A stretch of DNA of 64,000 nt, taken from positions 124,001 to 188,000 of the forward strand of contig NZ_NFJR01000005.1 of assembly GCF_002159975.1 (NCBI RefSeq), given 5' to 3'. Source of the stretch: Barnesiella sp. An22 (GTDB lineage Bacteria; Bacteroidota; Bacteroidia; Bacteroidales; Barnesiellaceae). Both the position numbers and the translations under genes were made by a program. Positions 1 to 8,101 of this stretch are shown here, in pieces. Within the stretch, counting starts at the first letter, position 1. Each line of letters starts with the position of its first letter. The notes beneath the pieces are model-generated. The model was not told where the DNA came from, made no database searches, and was given only the letters and a program-made list of their open reading frames with translations.

Positions 1-129
1 GGCCTCCTTGTTACCGGGGTTCTTGTCGGGGTGATATTGAATAGCTTTCTTACGATATGCCTTCTTTATCTCTTCGGGCGTCGCACTTTTGGCGACTCCC
101 AGCACTTCATAATAATCTCTTTTTTCCAT
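1..129 (-). CDS. dnaJ: Chaperone protein DnaJ, N-terminal fragment (cut by window edge)
   Basis: Only the first 43 codons lie in the window and the gene continues beyond base 1. The peptide begins [12 protein letters not shown] and is a J-domain: helix I, then a lysine-rich helix II, then the invariant HPD tripeptide (YHPDKNPGN) that stimulates the ATPase of DnaK. DnaJ is the cytoplasmic Hsp40 co-chaperone of DnaK and GrpE. The gene lies 22 bp downstream of grpE on the same strand, so the two are probably co-transcribed in the usual chaperone order. The ATG at 127-129 is the only sensible start. Confidence 0.95.
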   Translation of the reverse strand, partial: MEKRDYYEVLGVAKSATPEEIKKAYRKKAIQYHPDKNPGNKEA

Positions 130-151
130 TGCTCTCTATCCCTCCAAATCG

Positions 152-793
152 TTATTCACCCACTACTACCTTGGCAAAACGAATTACCTTGTCGTTAAGC
201 GTATAGCCTTTCTGCACGGTATCGATTACCTTGCCTTTCTGGGCAGGGTCGGGAGCCGGGAATGTAGTCACGGCCTCGTGATACTCGGTATCGAAATCGG
301 CACCTTGAGTGGGAATCTCTTTCACGCCGTTTTGTTCGAGATAGGTTTTGAATTTGTTGTATATCAAATTCATACCCTCTTTCACGGCTTCCAGATCGTT
401 ACTGTTTTCCACAGCGGCCAATCCACGTTCGAAGTCGTCGATTACGGGCAGGATAGCCTTCATGCAGTTCTCGCCGCCATTCTTAATCAAATCGGCTTTC
501 TCGCGCAAGGTCCGTTTACGGAAATTATCAAACTCGGCCATCAACAGCAGATAATCTTTCTGCATCTTTTCGATGGTCGCTTTCAACGTGTCCAGCTCGG
601 CTGACAATTTGGCAGCCTCATCTACCTCGCCCTCTTCGGCAGCGGCTTCGGTTTCGCCCTTCTCCGCATCCTGGGGCTGTTGCTCACAAGCCTCCTCTTT
701 GTTCTTTTCAGGAACCTCGTCCTCAATTACTTGCGATTTTTCGCGGTCTTTCTCTTCAGCCATATTTTTAGTTTTTCTTTTTTTACGATTCAT
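152..793 (-). CDS. grpE: Nucleotide exchange factor GrpE
   Basis: 213 residues. GrpE releases ADP from DnaK in the cytoplasmic DnaK-DnaJ-GrpE cycle. The first ~70 residues are charged and low in complexity (Glu/Lys rich). A long coiled-coil helix follows, with the typical stretch LMAEFDNFRKRT, and then the beta-rich head ending VIRFAKVVVGE. An upstream in-frame start would add 12 residues, but the ATG at 793 is preceded by GAGGAGG seven bases before it, a strong ribosome binding site, so I start there. dnaJ follows after 22 bp. I see no hrcA gene and no CIRCE-type inverted repeat in the 190 bp upstream, so heat-shock control by HrcA at this spot is not supported. Confidence 0.95.
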   Translation of the reverse strand: MNRKKRKTKNMAEEKDREKSQVIEDEVPEKNKEEACEQQPQDAEKGETEAAAEEGEVDEAAKLSAELDTLKATIEKMQKDYLLLMAEFDNFRKRTLREKADLIKNGGENCMKAILPVIDDFERGLAAVENSNDLEAVKEGMNLIYNKFKTYLEQNGVKEIPTQGADFDTEYHEAVTTFPAPDPAQKGKVIDTVQKGYTLNDKVIRFAKVVVGE

Positions 794-931
794 ATTCTGC
801 CTCCTCGAAGAATTATCTTCAACAAGCATTTATATAGTATCAAAAACACTGCCAAACCGATAGCGACTGTATTTTTGTCACGCCCGGCCTACCCGACTGT
901 CAGCCTCACGCTCGTGCCCGATAAAACACCA

Positions 932-957
932 AGGGGCAGCCCCACCGGGCCGCCCCT
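932..957 (-). terminator. Hairpin downstream of the GH84 gene
   Basis: A nine-pair stem with one mismatch and an eight-base loop lies 29 bases after the GH84 stop codon. On the minus strand it is followed by TTGGTGTTTTATC, a weak T tract. It probably ends the GH84 transcript before grpE. Confidence 0.5.
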
Positions 958-985
958 CGTATATCTGCGACAGCGTGTCGTCGGC

Positions 986-3556
986 CTATTTCCGGGTCGG
1001 TACGATTTCGAATATCTCGGCATCGCCCGTGAGCTGTATGGACGAAACACCGGGCTGCAAAGCAACCTTGCAGAAGGGTTCGGTTGCCGTCACCTCGGCC
1101 AGTGTAGAACCGTCGGCGGCCAACTGCTTCACCGTTACGGCCAGCGGCTTGCCATCCTTCCGGCTGTTCATCAACAGAGCATAAGCCTCCACACCGGGTT
1201 TCACCCCGAAGGTGATGGTACCCTCGTTGCGATAACTCGTGCCCAGCTGGCCGTCGAACAGGTAGAGAGCCTGCTGCATGTCGTCGGCCTTCAGGTCAAA
1301 GCCCAACCGCTCGAGACGAGGCGGATTCACCTCGAACGAACGTATCGAGGCATAGTTGGTGCGGGCCGACTCGAGCCGTTTCAAACGAATGTATCGGGCC
1401 TGTACCGGCTCGCCCTGCCAGTCGATGACATACTGCTGCTTCAACTCGCCGGTAAGGGGCGTCCACGTCTTTCCGTCGGCCGAATATTCTACCACGGCGT
1501 GGTCGAAGTAGTCGACATCGTCGACCGAGTTGCGTCCCTGACGAATAGAAACCTCGGTCACCGGCTCAACCTTGCCCAAGTCGAGGCCCATCCAGTCGCC
1601 GGCCTTCTGAGCGATACCCGACGTGTAATAGGTTGCCGTGTCGTGGTCCAGCATCAGTTTCGCCTGCGGAGTCTTGATTGTGCTGAAGGTACCGATGCCC
1701 TTGTAATAGATGGGCGTCTCGCCCCACACGCGGGCCAGGAAACCGTGAGCCATATCGTCCATGGCATTTTCGTAGAAGGGTTGCAGTTTCATGGTTCCGC
1801 TCTTGTGAGCCTCGTAGGCGGCGCGGTCGTCGCGGCTCATGAGGTTTTGCACATAGAGGTTCCAGAAGGCGGCATGGTCGCCATCCGTGCGATAGAGGCG
1901 GGCCAGCTCGATGGTCCGTTTACCGCGCGCACCCAGCTTTTCAAACTCGACGAGCCAGGGGGTCAACTCTTTGACCAGGCCCCGGTTGGCACAGTTGCGC
2001 TCTATGGTAGCGGGGGCTTTCTCTACCCGGTCGAACTCCTGCCAGAGGGCATCGGCCGCAGCGTCGTCCCAATCGGCCAGGCGGAAGGTACGGGTCTCCC
2101 ACGACTCGTCGCGGCGATAGCCGTTCTCGGTATCGCACGAGTGAATGGCAAAAGTACGGTATGCCTCGCGAGCCTCGGGCATCAGTTCGCCCAAACCCCG
2201 CTCCCAGTTGTCGATGGGGTTGTAGTCGGCCACGTTCCAGGTATAATCGGCCACGCCGTAAAGGGCCAGCTTCGAAGCCTCGCCATGCTCCATGGGGTTG
2301 CTGGCGATACCGCAGAGGTCGTTGGAGGTCAGGGTGGTATCGAGCCCGTAAACCGGGCCTTGCAGAATGACGTGACGCACATAGTCGTTCACGGGATAGT
2401 TCCACCAAAAGTAAGCCGGCCGTTTGATGCGGCTGTTGACCCACTCCATCGTCTCGGGCGTGAGGTCGCTGCACACCACGTCGCCGGTCCAGAATACCTC
2501 GACCGAGGGGTCGAGCGTGTTGCCATAAATGGCCAGAGGTCCCTGCGGTGTGGGGTTGGCCCACAGCTTGGAGTAGTCGGTAGGACAAACCGTGAGGTAA
2601 GCCACGTCGCCCTTGGCCTTGACAAAGTCGGCCGTCAGGCGGTTGAGCAGTTCGGTCTGTTTCACGGGGTTGGTACCCTCGCCCGATATGTCGTCGAAGA
2701 AGAGGGCAAAGGCACGCACGCCCAGGTCGTACATCCAGTTAAACTTATTCACCAGATTCTGATAATCCTCTTCGTTCCATTTAATATCCTGCCCCGGGTG
2801 AATGGCCCACACGAAATCGACCCGGTTGCGGCGGCAGGCCTCGATGAGCTCCTTAATCTGCTCGGCCTCCTTCTCGGGATAGGGCAACCGCCAGTTGGGG
2901 CAGCTGTGATAGGGGTCGTCTTTGGGACCGTAGAGGTAGCTGTTCATCTTGAACTTGCCGTAGAAGTCGATGAGCGACATACGCACCTCGTGCAACCAGG
3001 GAGTGCCGTAGAAGCCCTCGACCACACCACGATATTTCAAATCGGGGTAATCGTTAACCTCGACATAGGGCAAACGGCCGTCGGCTGCCGCCGGACTCTC
3101 GAGCAACTGCCGCAACGTCTGCAAGCCGTAGAAGGCACCCCGTTCGTCGTAACCCACAATATCGATACCCTTCTGATTCACACACAGCCAGTAGGCTCCC
3201 GATATGGCTTTCACACCTTTGCGTTCGGCCTGTTTCTCGCCATAGTCGACGATGAGTTTCACCCCCTTCTTGTTCTGGGTCAGGAACGGCACATCGGCCG
3301 AGAAACGGCCCTGACGGTCCTTGAGGTTCACCCCCTTCGACAAATCCAGCACATGCGCCCGGTCGAGGGTCATCTGCTGCGGCGTAGGGTTCACCACAAT
3401 ACCGCCGTGATCGAGCTTCTTGCCCGGAACGGCCAACACATCTTGCGACTCGGAACGCTGACTCGACAAATCGAATTCGGCCTCCTGAGCCCACACACTA
3501 CCGCAGGCCAACATCGCGACAGCCCATGCGGTCAATACTTTGCTACACTTCATCAT
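986..3556 (-). CDS. Secreted GH84 beta-N-acetylglucosaminidase
   Basis: 856 residues. A signal peptide (MMKCSKVLTAWAVAMLACG, cut near VWA) sends it to the periplasm or surface. A GH20-like N-terminal alpha/beta domain comes first. The GH84 barrel follows: GVVEGFYGTPW near residue 175 and the paired catalytic aspartates in FALFFDDIS near residue 286, which serve substrate-assisted removal of beta-linked GlcNAc. A discoidin-type (F5/8 C) domain with DWMGLDLGK and a final beta-domain complete it. It is longer than minimal bacterial GH84 enzymes (~740). The reading frame is open upstream of the ATG at 3556, but the signal peptide fixes the start at one of two adjacent ATGs. It has its own promoter inside the end of the acyltransferase gene. 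Likely substrates are host glycans with terminal GlcNAc; the exact substrate is inference. Confidence 0.9.
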   Translation of the reverse strand: MMKCSKVLTAWAVAMLACGSVWAQEAEFDLSSQRSESQDVLAVPGKKLDHGGIVVNPTPQQMTLDRAHVLDLSKGVNLKDRQGRFSADVPFLTQNKKGVKLIVDYGEKQAERKGVKAISGAYWLCVNQKGIDIVGYDERGAFYGLQTLRQLLESPAAADGRLPYVEVNDYPDLKYRGVVEGFYGTPWLHEVRMSLIDFYGKFKMNSYLYGPKDDPYHSCPNWRLPYPEKEAEQIKELIEACRRNRVDFVWAIHPGQDIKWNEEDYQNLVNKFNWMYDLGVRAFALFFDDISGEGTNPVKQTELLNRLTADFVKAKGDVAYLTVCPTDYSKLWANPTPQGPLAIYGNTLDPSVEVFWTGDVVCSDLTPETMEWVNSRIKRPAYFWWNYPVNDYVRHVILQGPVYGLDTTLTSNDLCGIASNPMEHGEASKLALYGVADYTWNVADYNPIDNWERGLGELMPEAREAYRTFAIHSCDTENGYRRDESWETRTFRLADWDDAAADALWQEFDRVEKAPATIERNCANRGLVKELTPWLVEFEKLGARGKRTIELARLYRTDGDHAAFWNLYVQNLMSRDDRAAYEAHKSGTMKLQPFYENAMDDMAHGFLARVWGETPIYYKGIGTFSTIKTPQAKLMLDHDTATYYTSGIAQKAGDWMGLDLGKVEPVTEVSIRQGRNSVDDVDYFDHAVVEYSADGKTWTPLTGELKQQYVIDWQGEPVQARYIRLKRLESARTNYASIRSFEVNPPRLERLGFDLKADDMQQALYLFDGQLGTSYRNEGTITFGVKPGVEAYALLMNSRKDGKPLAVTVKQLAADGSTLAEVTATEPFCKVALQPGVSSIQLTGDAEIFEIVPTRK

Positions 3557-3627
3557 ATTTTTTGGTTTCTGTTGTTTTCCATTGGTCAAGACGGCACCAG
3601 CACGAGACCGCTCCCCTCTTCCGGGTT

Positions 3628-3658
3628 CAAAAATAGCAATTATTTGCCTTTCTTCAAA
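3628..3658 (-). promoter_or_regulatory. Consensus Bacteroidetes promoter of the GH84 gene
   Basis: On the minus strand: TTTG (3655-3658), 19 bases, then TATTTTTG (3628-3635), an exact match to the TTTG / TAnnTTTG form. It overlaps the last codons of the acyltransferase gene and gives a leader of about 65 bases before the ATG at 3556. Confidence 0.7.
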
Positions 3659-4794
3659 AATTTCCGACTCAACCAACGACGCACCGGTTCGTCATAGAGT
3701 TTCAGGCAAAGGTAGGCCACCGCCACATTCCACACATACACGCACAGGGCCACCTGCCAAGTTTCGCCAAAGGTGAAGTAACCCTTCTCGATAAGCCAGG
3801 CATAAAACAGATACATGAAGGCGTAGTGGGTAATATAGAGCGGATAGGAGATGTCGCCCAGAAACTTGCACACCCGGGTCGAAAAGGCATCGGTAGTAGC
3901 CCCCGAAGCCCCCAGAACAATCAATACCGGGAATACGGCGACGATGCAAACGGTCTCGAACAGTCCGTTCAGGCTGAAGCTTTCGGTCCCGGGCAGATAG
4001 GGCACATGAAACAGCACCAGCAAGACGAGTGAGCAAATCCAAAAGGCACCCCGCACCCGCACCGGTTTGAAGCGACGCGAGAGCAGCAGCCCCATCGAGA
4101 AGGGGAAGAGCATGCGCAACAGACCGCCCACGAAGTTGACCGTGTCGAGCGTCCACCCTACCCCGATGTTGCCGTAACCCGACACGTCGAAGGTGGCAAA
4201 GCCGGCCAACGCCAGCCCCAGCACCACCACGACGCCGGTCAGGACCCGGGTCGAGAGCCGGTGAAGCACCAGCGCATAGAGCAGGTTACCGATATATTCG
4301 AAGAAGAGCGACCAGCTGGGGCCGTTCAACGGGAACATCTCGCCATTGCCCCGCACCTCGTAACCGGCACCGGGGACGGCCGGGATGAAAAACATGGCGC
4401 ACAGCAGGGCCAGCATCACCATCGAGGTGGCCACATGGGTACCGTCCCACTGCACCCGCCCCTGCAGGCAAAAGGTGATGGTTCCCAGCACCGCCCCCAT
4501 CACCACCATGGGGTGCAGGCGGATAAGCCGGCGTTTGAAAAAGTTTTTCAGCGTCAGGCTCCGGCCCCAACGGTCGTCGTAGGCATACCCGATGACGAAT
4601 CCCGACAGGATAAAAAAGAAGTCGACAGCCAGGTATCCGTGATTGATACCTTCGATAAGGGTTCCCCCGGCAAAGGCATAGCCTTCGAACACGTGGTACC
4701 ACACGACCAGGAGGGCCGCCACGCCCCGCAACCCGTCGAGCAGTTCGTAATGGGGTTTGGTATCGGAGAAGGCGGCAGAAGAGATGTTTTGCAT
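3640..4794 (-). CDS. Acyltransferase family 3 membrane protein (OafA/YrhL-like)
   Basis: 384 residues, about ten hydrophobic helices. The N-terminal signature LDGLRGVAALLVVWYH carries the conserved Arg (23) and His (34) of the acyltransferase-3 family, and SGFVIGYAYDDRWG follows in the expected place. These inner-membrane enzymes transfer acyl groups, often acetyl, to sugars of exported polysaccharides or glycans. The acceptor cannot be told from sequence. The gene ends 83 bases before the GH84 start and lies 122 bases downstream of a Crp/Fnr-type regulator gene on the same strand. A TAnnTTTG element and a perfect hairpin lie just upstream. Confidence 0.88.
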   Translation of the reverse strand: MQNISSAAFSDTKPHYELLDGLRGVAALLVVWYHVFEGYAFAGGTLIEGINHGYLAVDFFFILSGFVIGYAYDDRWGRSLTLKNFFKRRLIRLHPMVVMGAVLGTITFCLQGRVQWDGTHVATSMVMLALLCAMFFIPAVPGAGYEVRGNGEMFPLNGPSWSLFFEYIGNLLYALVLHRLSTRVLTGVVVVLGLALAGFATFDVSGYGNIGVGWTLDTVNFVGGLLRMLFPFSMGLLLSRRFKPVRVRGAFWICSLVLLVLFHVPYLPGTESFSLNGLFETVCIVAVFPVLIVLGASGATTDAFSTRVCKFLGDISYPLYITHYAFMYLFYAWLIEKGYFTFGETWQVALCVYVWNVAVAYLCLKLYDEPVRRWLSRKFLKKGK

Positions 4795-4831
4795 GATGAT
4801 GAATTTTTCTACTGGATGAATTTCTGTTTTT

Positions 4832-4848
4832 CGTAGCAGCGTGCTACG
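4832..4848 (-). promoter_or_regulatory. Perfect inverted repeat at the acyltransferase transcription start
   Basis: CGTAGCA-cgc-TGCTACG on the minus strand, seven perfect pairs around three bases. It lies a few bases downstream of the -7 element at 4853-4860, so it covers the expected start of transcription. It could be an operator, perhaps for the neighbouring Crp-like regulator, or a 5' mRNA hairpin. Confidence 0.4.
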
Positions 4849-4852
4849 ACTG

Positions 4853-4860
4853 CAAAATTA
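4853..4860 (-). promoter_or_regulatory. -7 element TAATTTTG upstream of the acyltransferase gene
   Basis: This matches TAnnTTTG on the minus strand, 59 bases before the ATG at 4794. I see no good TTTG at the -33 distance, so the promoter is only half supported. Confidence 0.4.
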
Positions 4861-4916
4861 CAGCAGTTGCCGCACTTGAAATTTGACCTACATCAAAAAC
4901 GGCCGGGACTCCCCCA

Positions 4917-5486
4917 CTATTTTTTGGCCCGGCGCAACCGGCTGAGTGTCGAGAGCGTGATGCCCAGATACGAGGCGATGTAACCCAGTTGGGCCCGTTG
5001 GCACACCTGCGGAAACTGTTGCTGAAACGCCTCGTACCGCTCGCGGGCCGAGAGGGTGAGTCGCTCCTTGTGCGAACGGTGCAACCGCCGGTATTCGTTC
5101 TGGTGAATGATGCGCCCCCAGTTGGCCAGCTCGAGATTGGTCTCAAACAGTTCGCGCAGCCGCGATAGCGCAATGCGATAGGCCACCACCTCCTCGAGGG
5201 TCTCGACATACTCCTCGCTCACCTTGTCGTAATAGAGTTCGTCCATGCTGAAAACGATGCCCCCCTCGCACGAAAACGAGGTGGTTATCTCCTCGCCGTT
5301 GACCAGCCAGAACGAGCGCGTCATGCCCTGCTCGATAAAGTAGGCATACTTGCAGTAGATGCCGGCCCGCACCAACTGATACCGCCGGGGGAAGCGGCAC
5401 TCGGTCACGCTCTCCTTCAAGGCCTGCACCGTCTCGGGCGAGAGCGGATACAACGCATTTATCGTTTCAATCACTACATCCATCAT
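4917..5486 (-). CDS. Crp/Fnr-family transcriptional regulator
   Basis: 189 residues, the usual length of short Bacteroidetes Crp/Fnr proteins. The N-terminal two thirds is a cyclic-nucleotide-binding-like beta-roll (RRYQLVRAGIYCKYAYFIEQG is its core). The C-terminus is a winged helix with LGYIASYLGITLSTLSRLRR as the recognition helix-turn-helix. There are no Fnr-type cysteines at the N-terminus. In-frame starts exist at 5507 and upstream, but the ATG at 5484-5486 has AGAGGAG nine bases before it, so I use it. It lies 28 bp after ispE and is probably co-transcribed with it. The target is unknown; the adjacent acyltransferase gene with a palindrome at its start site is one possibility. Confidence 0.85.
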   Translation of the reverse strand: MMDVVIETINALYPLSPETVQALKESVTECRFPRRYQLVRAGIYCKYAYFIEQGMTRSFWLVNGEEITTSFSCEGGIVFSMDELYYDKVSEEYVETLEEVVAYRIALSRLRELFETNLELANWGRIIHQNEYRRLHRSHKERLTLSARERYEAFQQQFPQVCQRAQLGYIASYLGITLSTLSRLRRAKK

Positions 5487-5514
5487 AGACTTGTTCTCCT
5501 CTCCCATCAAGGCT

Positions 5515-6333
5515 CTACACCTCGCACATACCGCTCCATACGAAGCAGTTGCGATAGCAATCGGCCAGGTCGACCTCCCGGTCGAACAGTCCGAAGACCG
5601 ACGACCCCGACCCCGACATCGAGGCGTAGACCGCACCGGCCTCGTAGAGGCTCTCCTTGATAGCCCCCACCTCGGGGAAGCGGGCAAAGACACTCTTCTC
5701 GAAATCGTTGACCAGCCGGTCGCGCCACTCGGCCACCGGCCGCGCAATGGTCACGCTCACCGGTTCATCGGGCTCGGCAGGAGTCACCAGCGAATAGGCC
5801 ACCACCGTAGGCACCGCCACGGCCGGCTTCACCAGTACCAGACGGTACCCTTTCAGCGAGAGAGCTACCGGTTCGAACTCGTCGCCTATCCCCTTGGCCA
5901 GCAACGGCTTGTTGTGCAGGAAGAAAGGACAGTCGGCTCCCAAAGCGGCCGCCTCGCGGTCGAGCTCCTCGTCGCTCAGCGGCAGGTGGAAATAGTCGCA
6001 CGCCATCGCCAGCAGAAAGGCAGCATCGGCCGACCCACCGCCCAGTCCGGCCCCGAAGGGTATCGCCTTGTGCAGGTGTATCGACACCGGTGGCAGGTCG
6101 AATCGCTCGCTCAACCGCCGCCACGCCTTCATCACCAGGTTGTCGCGGCTGTCGCCGTCGATGACTATCCCCGACAGCGTGAGGCTCGTAGCCGGGTCGG
6201 ACGTCGGCACCAGCTCCAGCGCATCTTGCAACTGTATGGGATAAAACACCGTTTCGAGATTGTGATACCCGTCGGGGCGACGCGAAACGATGCGCAGCCC
6301 CAGGTTGATTTTTGCATTGGGAAACCGTATCAT
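5515..6333 (-). CDS. ispE: 4-diphosphocytidyl-2-C-methyl-D-erythritol kinase
   Basis: 272 residues. It phosphorylates the 2-hydroxyl of CDP-methylerythritol with ATP, the fourth step of the MEP isoprenoid pathway, in the cytoplasm. It begins FPNAKINLGLRIVSRRPDGYHNL, the conserved IspE N-terminus. The GHMP-kinase phosphate loop is PFGAGLGGGSADAAF (residues 92-106), and ALGADCPFF carries the catalytic-region aspartate. The length is normal. The start ATG at 6331-6333 leaves no extra sequence before the motif. The regulator gene follows after 28 bp. Confidence 0.96.
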   Translation of the reverse strand: MIRFPNAKINLGLRIVSRRPDGYHNLETVFYPIQLQDALELVPTSDPATSLTLSGIVIDGDSRDNLVMKAWRRLSERFDLPPVSIHLHKAIPFGAGLGGGSADAAFLLAMACDYFHLPLSDEELDREAAALGADCPFFLHNKPLLAKGIGDEFEPVALSLKGYRLVLVKPAVAVPTVVAYSLVTPAEPDEPVSVTIARPVAEWRDRLVNDFEKSVFARFPEVGAIKESLYEAGAVYASMSGSGSSVFGLFDREVDLADCYRNCFVWSGMCEV

Positions 6334-6399
6334 GGTTTTGTCTGTTTTTCGAGTTTCTCGGCGAAATTAACCATTCTCCCCCACATGGACAACCTTCTT

Positions 6400-6459
6400 C
6401 TAAAAAAGAAATGAAGGAGGCATTTGTATATCCCCGATTTCAATCTTCTGTGTTCCCAT
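6400..6459 (-). pseudogene. Mosaic scar: 19-codon remnant joining Imm26-like and DUF4279-like sequence
   Basis: A tiny reading frame (MGTQKIEIGDIQMPPSFLF) lies 12 bp after the DUF4279-like gene. Bases 6429-6447 are identical to 8071-8089, the start of the Imm26-like gene, and bases 6407-6429 are identical to 7053-7075 inside the DUF4279-like gene. Both matches have the same orientation and order as in the intact genes. This is what a second copy of the two-gene unit would leave after an internal deletion of about 1 kb. It is unlikely to make a functional peptide. Confidence 0.55.
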
Positions 6460-6471
6460 GAGTCCAATGGT

Positions 6472-7401
6472 TCAGTCGTCGAAATAAGGTGTACTTATGT
6501 AGTATAGATAAAAATCTACCGGGATATTCAGCTTGGCGATTCTTTGCCACATGTCGGGCCGTATTCTGAACTGGAAGTTATAATGTCCCATACTGCAATG
6601 GAGTATCAATCCGCTGTTTTTGAAACGGCGGAAAACTTTTCGGAACGACTCTAAACGGCTCTCTACCAAGTCCAATATTTCGGTGGATTGATATACCAGA
6701 TCGAAGTATTTCGATGCTTTTCGGTTGTCGAACGTATCGTAAAACCAGACATTTTTCTCATCGAAGACCGGGTGAGTGCCGAGCTCGGTGTAGGGTATGT
6801 CGGGGTATCCTTTCCGTTTGATACGGGTGGGAGATACTCCGGTCATCTCGGTAACGATAACCGGGTCATTCTTCCCGGTCTCGATATAGAGCGTGCAGCC
6901 CATCTCGGTTCCGGTCTTGATTCGGTTAATGTTATTTTTCTTGCTTTTACTGAGCAGGTACAGGTCGAAGTCGACCAACAATCCGTACGGAGCGATACGC
7001 TTCCACAGTTCAGGCGGAATGCGGAATTGAAGTTTATGCCGGTTGGTATAGCAGAAATGAAGGAGGCATTTGTATTTGTAGTTCCTAAAAATCTTTTGGA
7101 AAGAACTTTTCTGTTTCTCGATCATTTCGAGCATATCGATCGATTTGAAAGGTATCAGATGGTCGTCTTTTTCAAAATAGGCAGTACCGGATAATTCCCA
7201 CAGGTTTTGTTTAAAGAACTTTCCGGGTATTACCTTACCGGGTATTGCATTGTGGGGTCTTGTTCTGAATATTTCGCCTTTTGTTGTGGCCCACGAGGGT
7301 TGTACACCGGTCATACGGGTTACGACCGAGGGAGCATCTTCTTCGGTATCGATCCAAAAATCGCATCCCATTTTAATTATTCTATTTTTTAATAAGCCCA
7401 T
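6472..7401 (-). CDS. Tandem-duplicated DUF4279-like protein, possible immunity protein
   Basis: 309 residues made of two similar halves, residues ~11-151 and ~167-305. Each starts MGC(D/T)xxI(D/E)T, has a xVVTxMTGVxP segment near its start, a central SFxKxFRxxK stretch, and ends FRIxPxxWxRIA...VDFxLYxxS. This pattern resembles DUF4279, a family often found among immunity proteins of polymorphic toxin loci, normally as a single domain of ~140 residues. There is no signal peptide, so it is cytoplasmic. The start could be the ATG at 7401 or the one at 7371, which aligns with the start of repeat 2. Base composition is clearly more AT-rich than the flanks, pointing to acquisition. No toxin gene is adjacent. 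The family call is moderate and the immunity role is inferred. Confidence 0.7.
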   Translation of the reverse strand: MGLLKNRIIKMGCDFWIDTEEDAPSVVTRMTGVQPSWATTKGEIFRTRPHNAIPGKVIPGKFFKQNLWELSGTAYFEKDDHLIPFKSIDMLEMIEKQKSSFQKIFRNYKYKCLLHFCYTNRHKLQFRIPPELWKRIAPYGLLVDFDLYLLSKSKKNNINRIKTGTEMGCTLYIETGKNDPVIVTEMTGVSPTRIKRKGYPDIPYTELGTHPVFDEKNVWFYDTFDNRKASKYFDLVYQSTEILDLVESRLESFRKVFRRFKNSGLILHCSMGHYNFQFRIRPDMWQRIAKLNIPVDFYLYYISTPYFDD

Positions 7402-7589
7402 AATAATTATATCATTTATATTTGAAGGCAGGACTACTTATCGTCTTCAAACGGTATTGATTGTGCAATGAAAGCATAAAATATCAGCAGGGTATTTCGA
7501 TAGAATTTCATGGTACGCAAGTTGAGGTGTTTCTTTTCTCAAAGAAAGGGAATATTTATAAAAAAACAAAATATTCTCAAAGAAATGAA

Positions 7590-7619
7590 AGGCGATTACT
7601 TCATTAAAGTTAATCGCCT
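7590..7619 (-). terminator. Terminator hairpin after the Imm26-like gene
   Basis: The stem AGGCGATT...AATCGCCT is extended by ACTT/AAGT with one bulged base. On the minus strand a T-rich stretch follows. It sits 15 bases after the Imm26-like stop codon. The remaining ~190 bases to the DUF4279-like start hold no gene I can support. Confidence 0.6.
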
Positions 7620-7633
7620 GTAAACATATATAT

Positions 7634-8101
7634 TTATACACCCTCGTCTCCCCAAGTTTCCGGGTTCCAGTTTTTTTCAATACGGGCTATTAAAAATTCT
7701 ATACCCCAGATTCCGCTGGGCGGATATTCTTTTTGCTTTTTTGTCAGTTTTTTTACTAATCTCCATTCATTATTTTGAATATTGGTAATTACCCACCCTT
7801 TGAACTCTCCGCAAACTTTTTCTACTCCTCTGAAATATTTAGGGACTTTGAACTTTTTGACTTCGGAAAAACCGACTTTGCGAATGTATTTTCTTCGTAA
7901 AGCTATTCCCAACGGAACGAAACAGATATATCGTTCTTTCTGCTGGACTAATTTTTCCAAATCGACGGGTTCATGATATACCCCCGGAAGCAAGCGTATC
8001 AATGTCACTTGATTCACTTCGGCCATGTATTGGATATATGCATTTCCTATTGCCGTAGGGACTTCAAAAATATCCCCGATTTCAATCTTTTTCCTTGTCA
8101 T
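7634..8101 (-). CDS. Imm26-like immunity family protein
   Basis: 155 residues, no signal peptide. It begins MTRKKIEIGDIFEVPTAIG with a beta-rich N-terminal half (YIQYMAEVNQVTLIRLLPGVY), then VPLGIALRRKYIRKVGF, and ends with an aromatic WGIEFLIARIEKNW segment. The opening (a basic stretch, then GDIFEVP) and the overall layout resemble immunity protein 26, which protects against polymorphic toxin effectors. The gene is AT-rich like its neighbour and unlike the rest of the window, and no toxin, VgrG or Rhs gene is near. It is probably an orphan immunity gene kept against toxins of competing bacteria. The family assignment comes from memory of the fold pattern and needs a profile search. Confidence 0.6.
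   Translation of the reverse strand: MTRKKIEIGDIFEVPTAIGNAYIQYMAEVNQVTLIRLLPGVYHEPVDLEKLVQQKERYICFVPLGIALRRKYIRKVGFSEVKKFKVPKYFRGVEKVCGEFKGWVITNIQNNEWRLVKKLTKKQKEYPPSGIWGIEFLIARIEKNWNPETWGDEGV

Noticed and set aside
794-985. CIRCE heat-shock element before grpE
   Set aside because: No TTAGCACTC-N9-GAGTGCTAA-like repeat is present.
680-3697. A 1,005-codon open frame on the plus strand opposite grpE and the GH84 gene
   Set aside because: It is a shadow of the minus-strand genes, caused by GC-rich codon use. It has no domain pattern, no start signal, and spans two well-identified genes.
7447-7680. 77-codon minus-strand frame after the Imm26-like gene
   Set aside because: It begins inside the Imm26-like coding region in another frame and runs through that gene's terminator.
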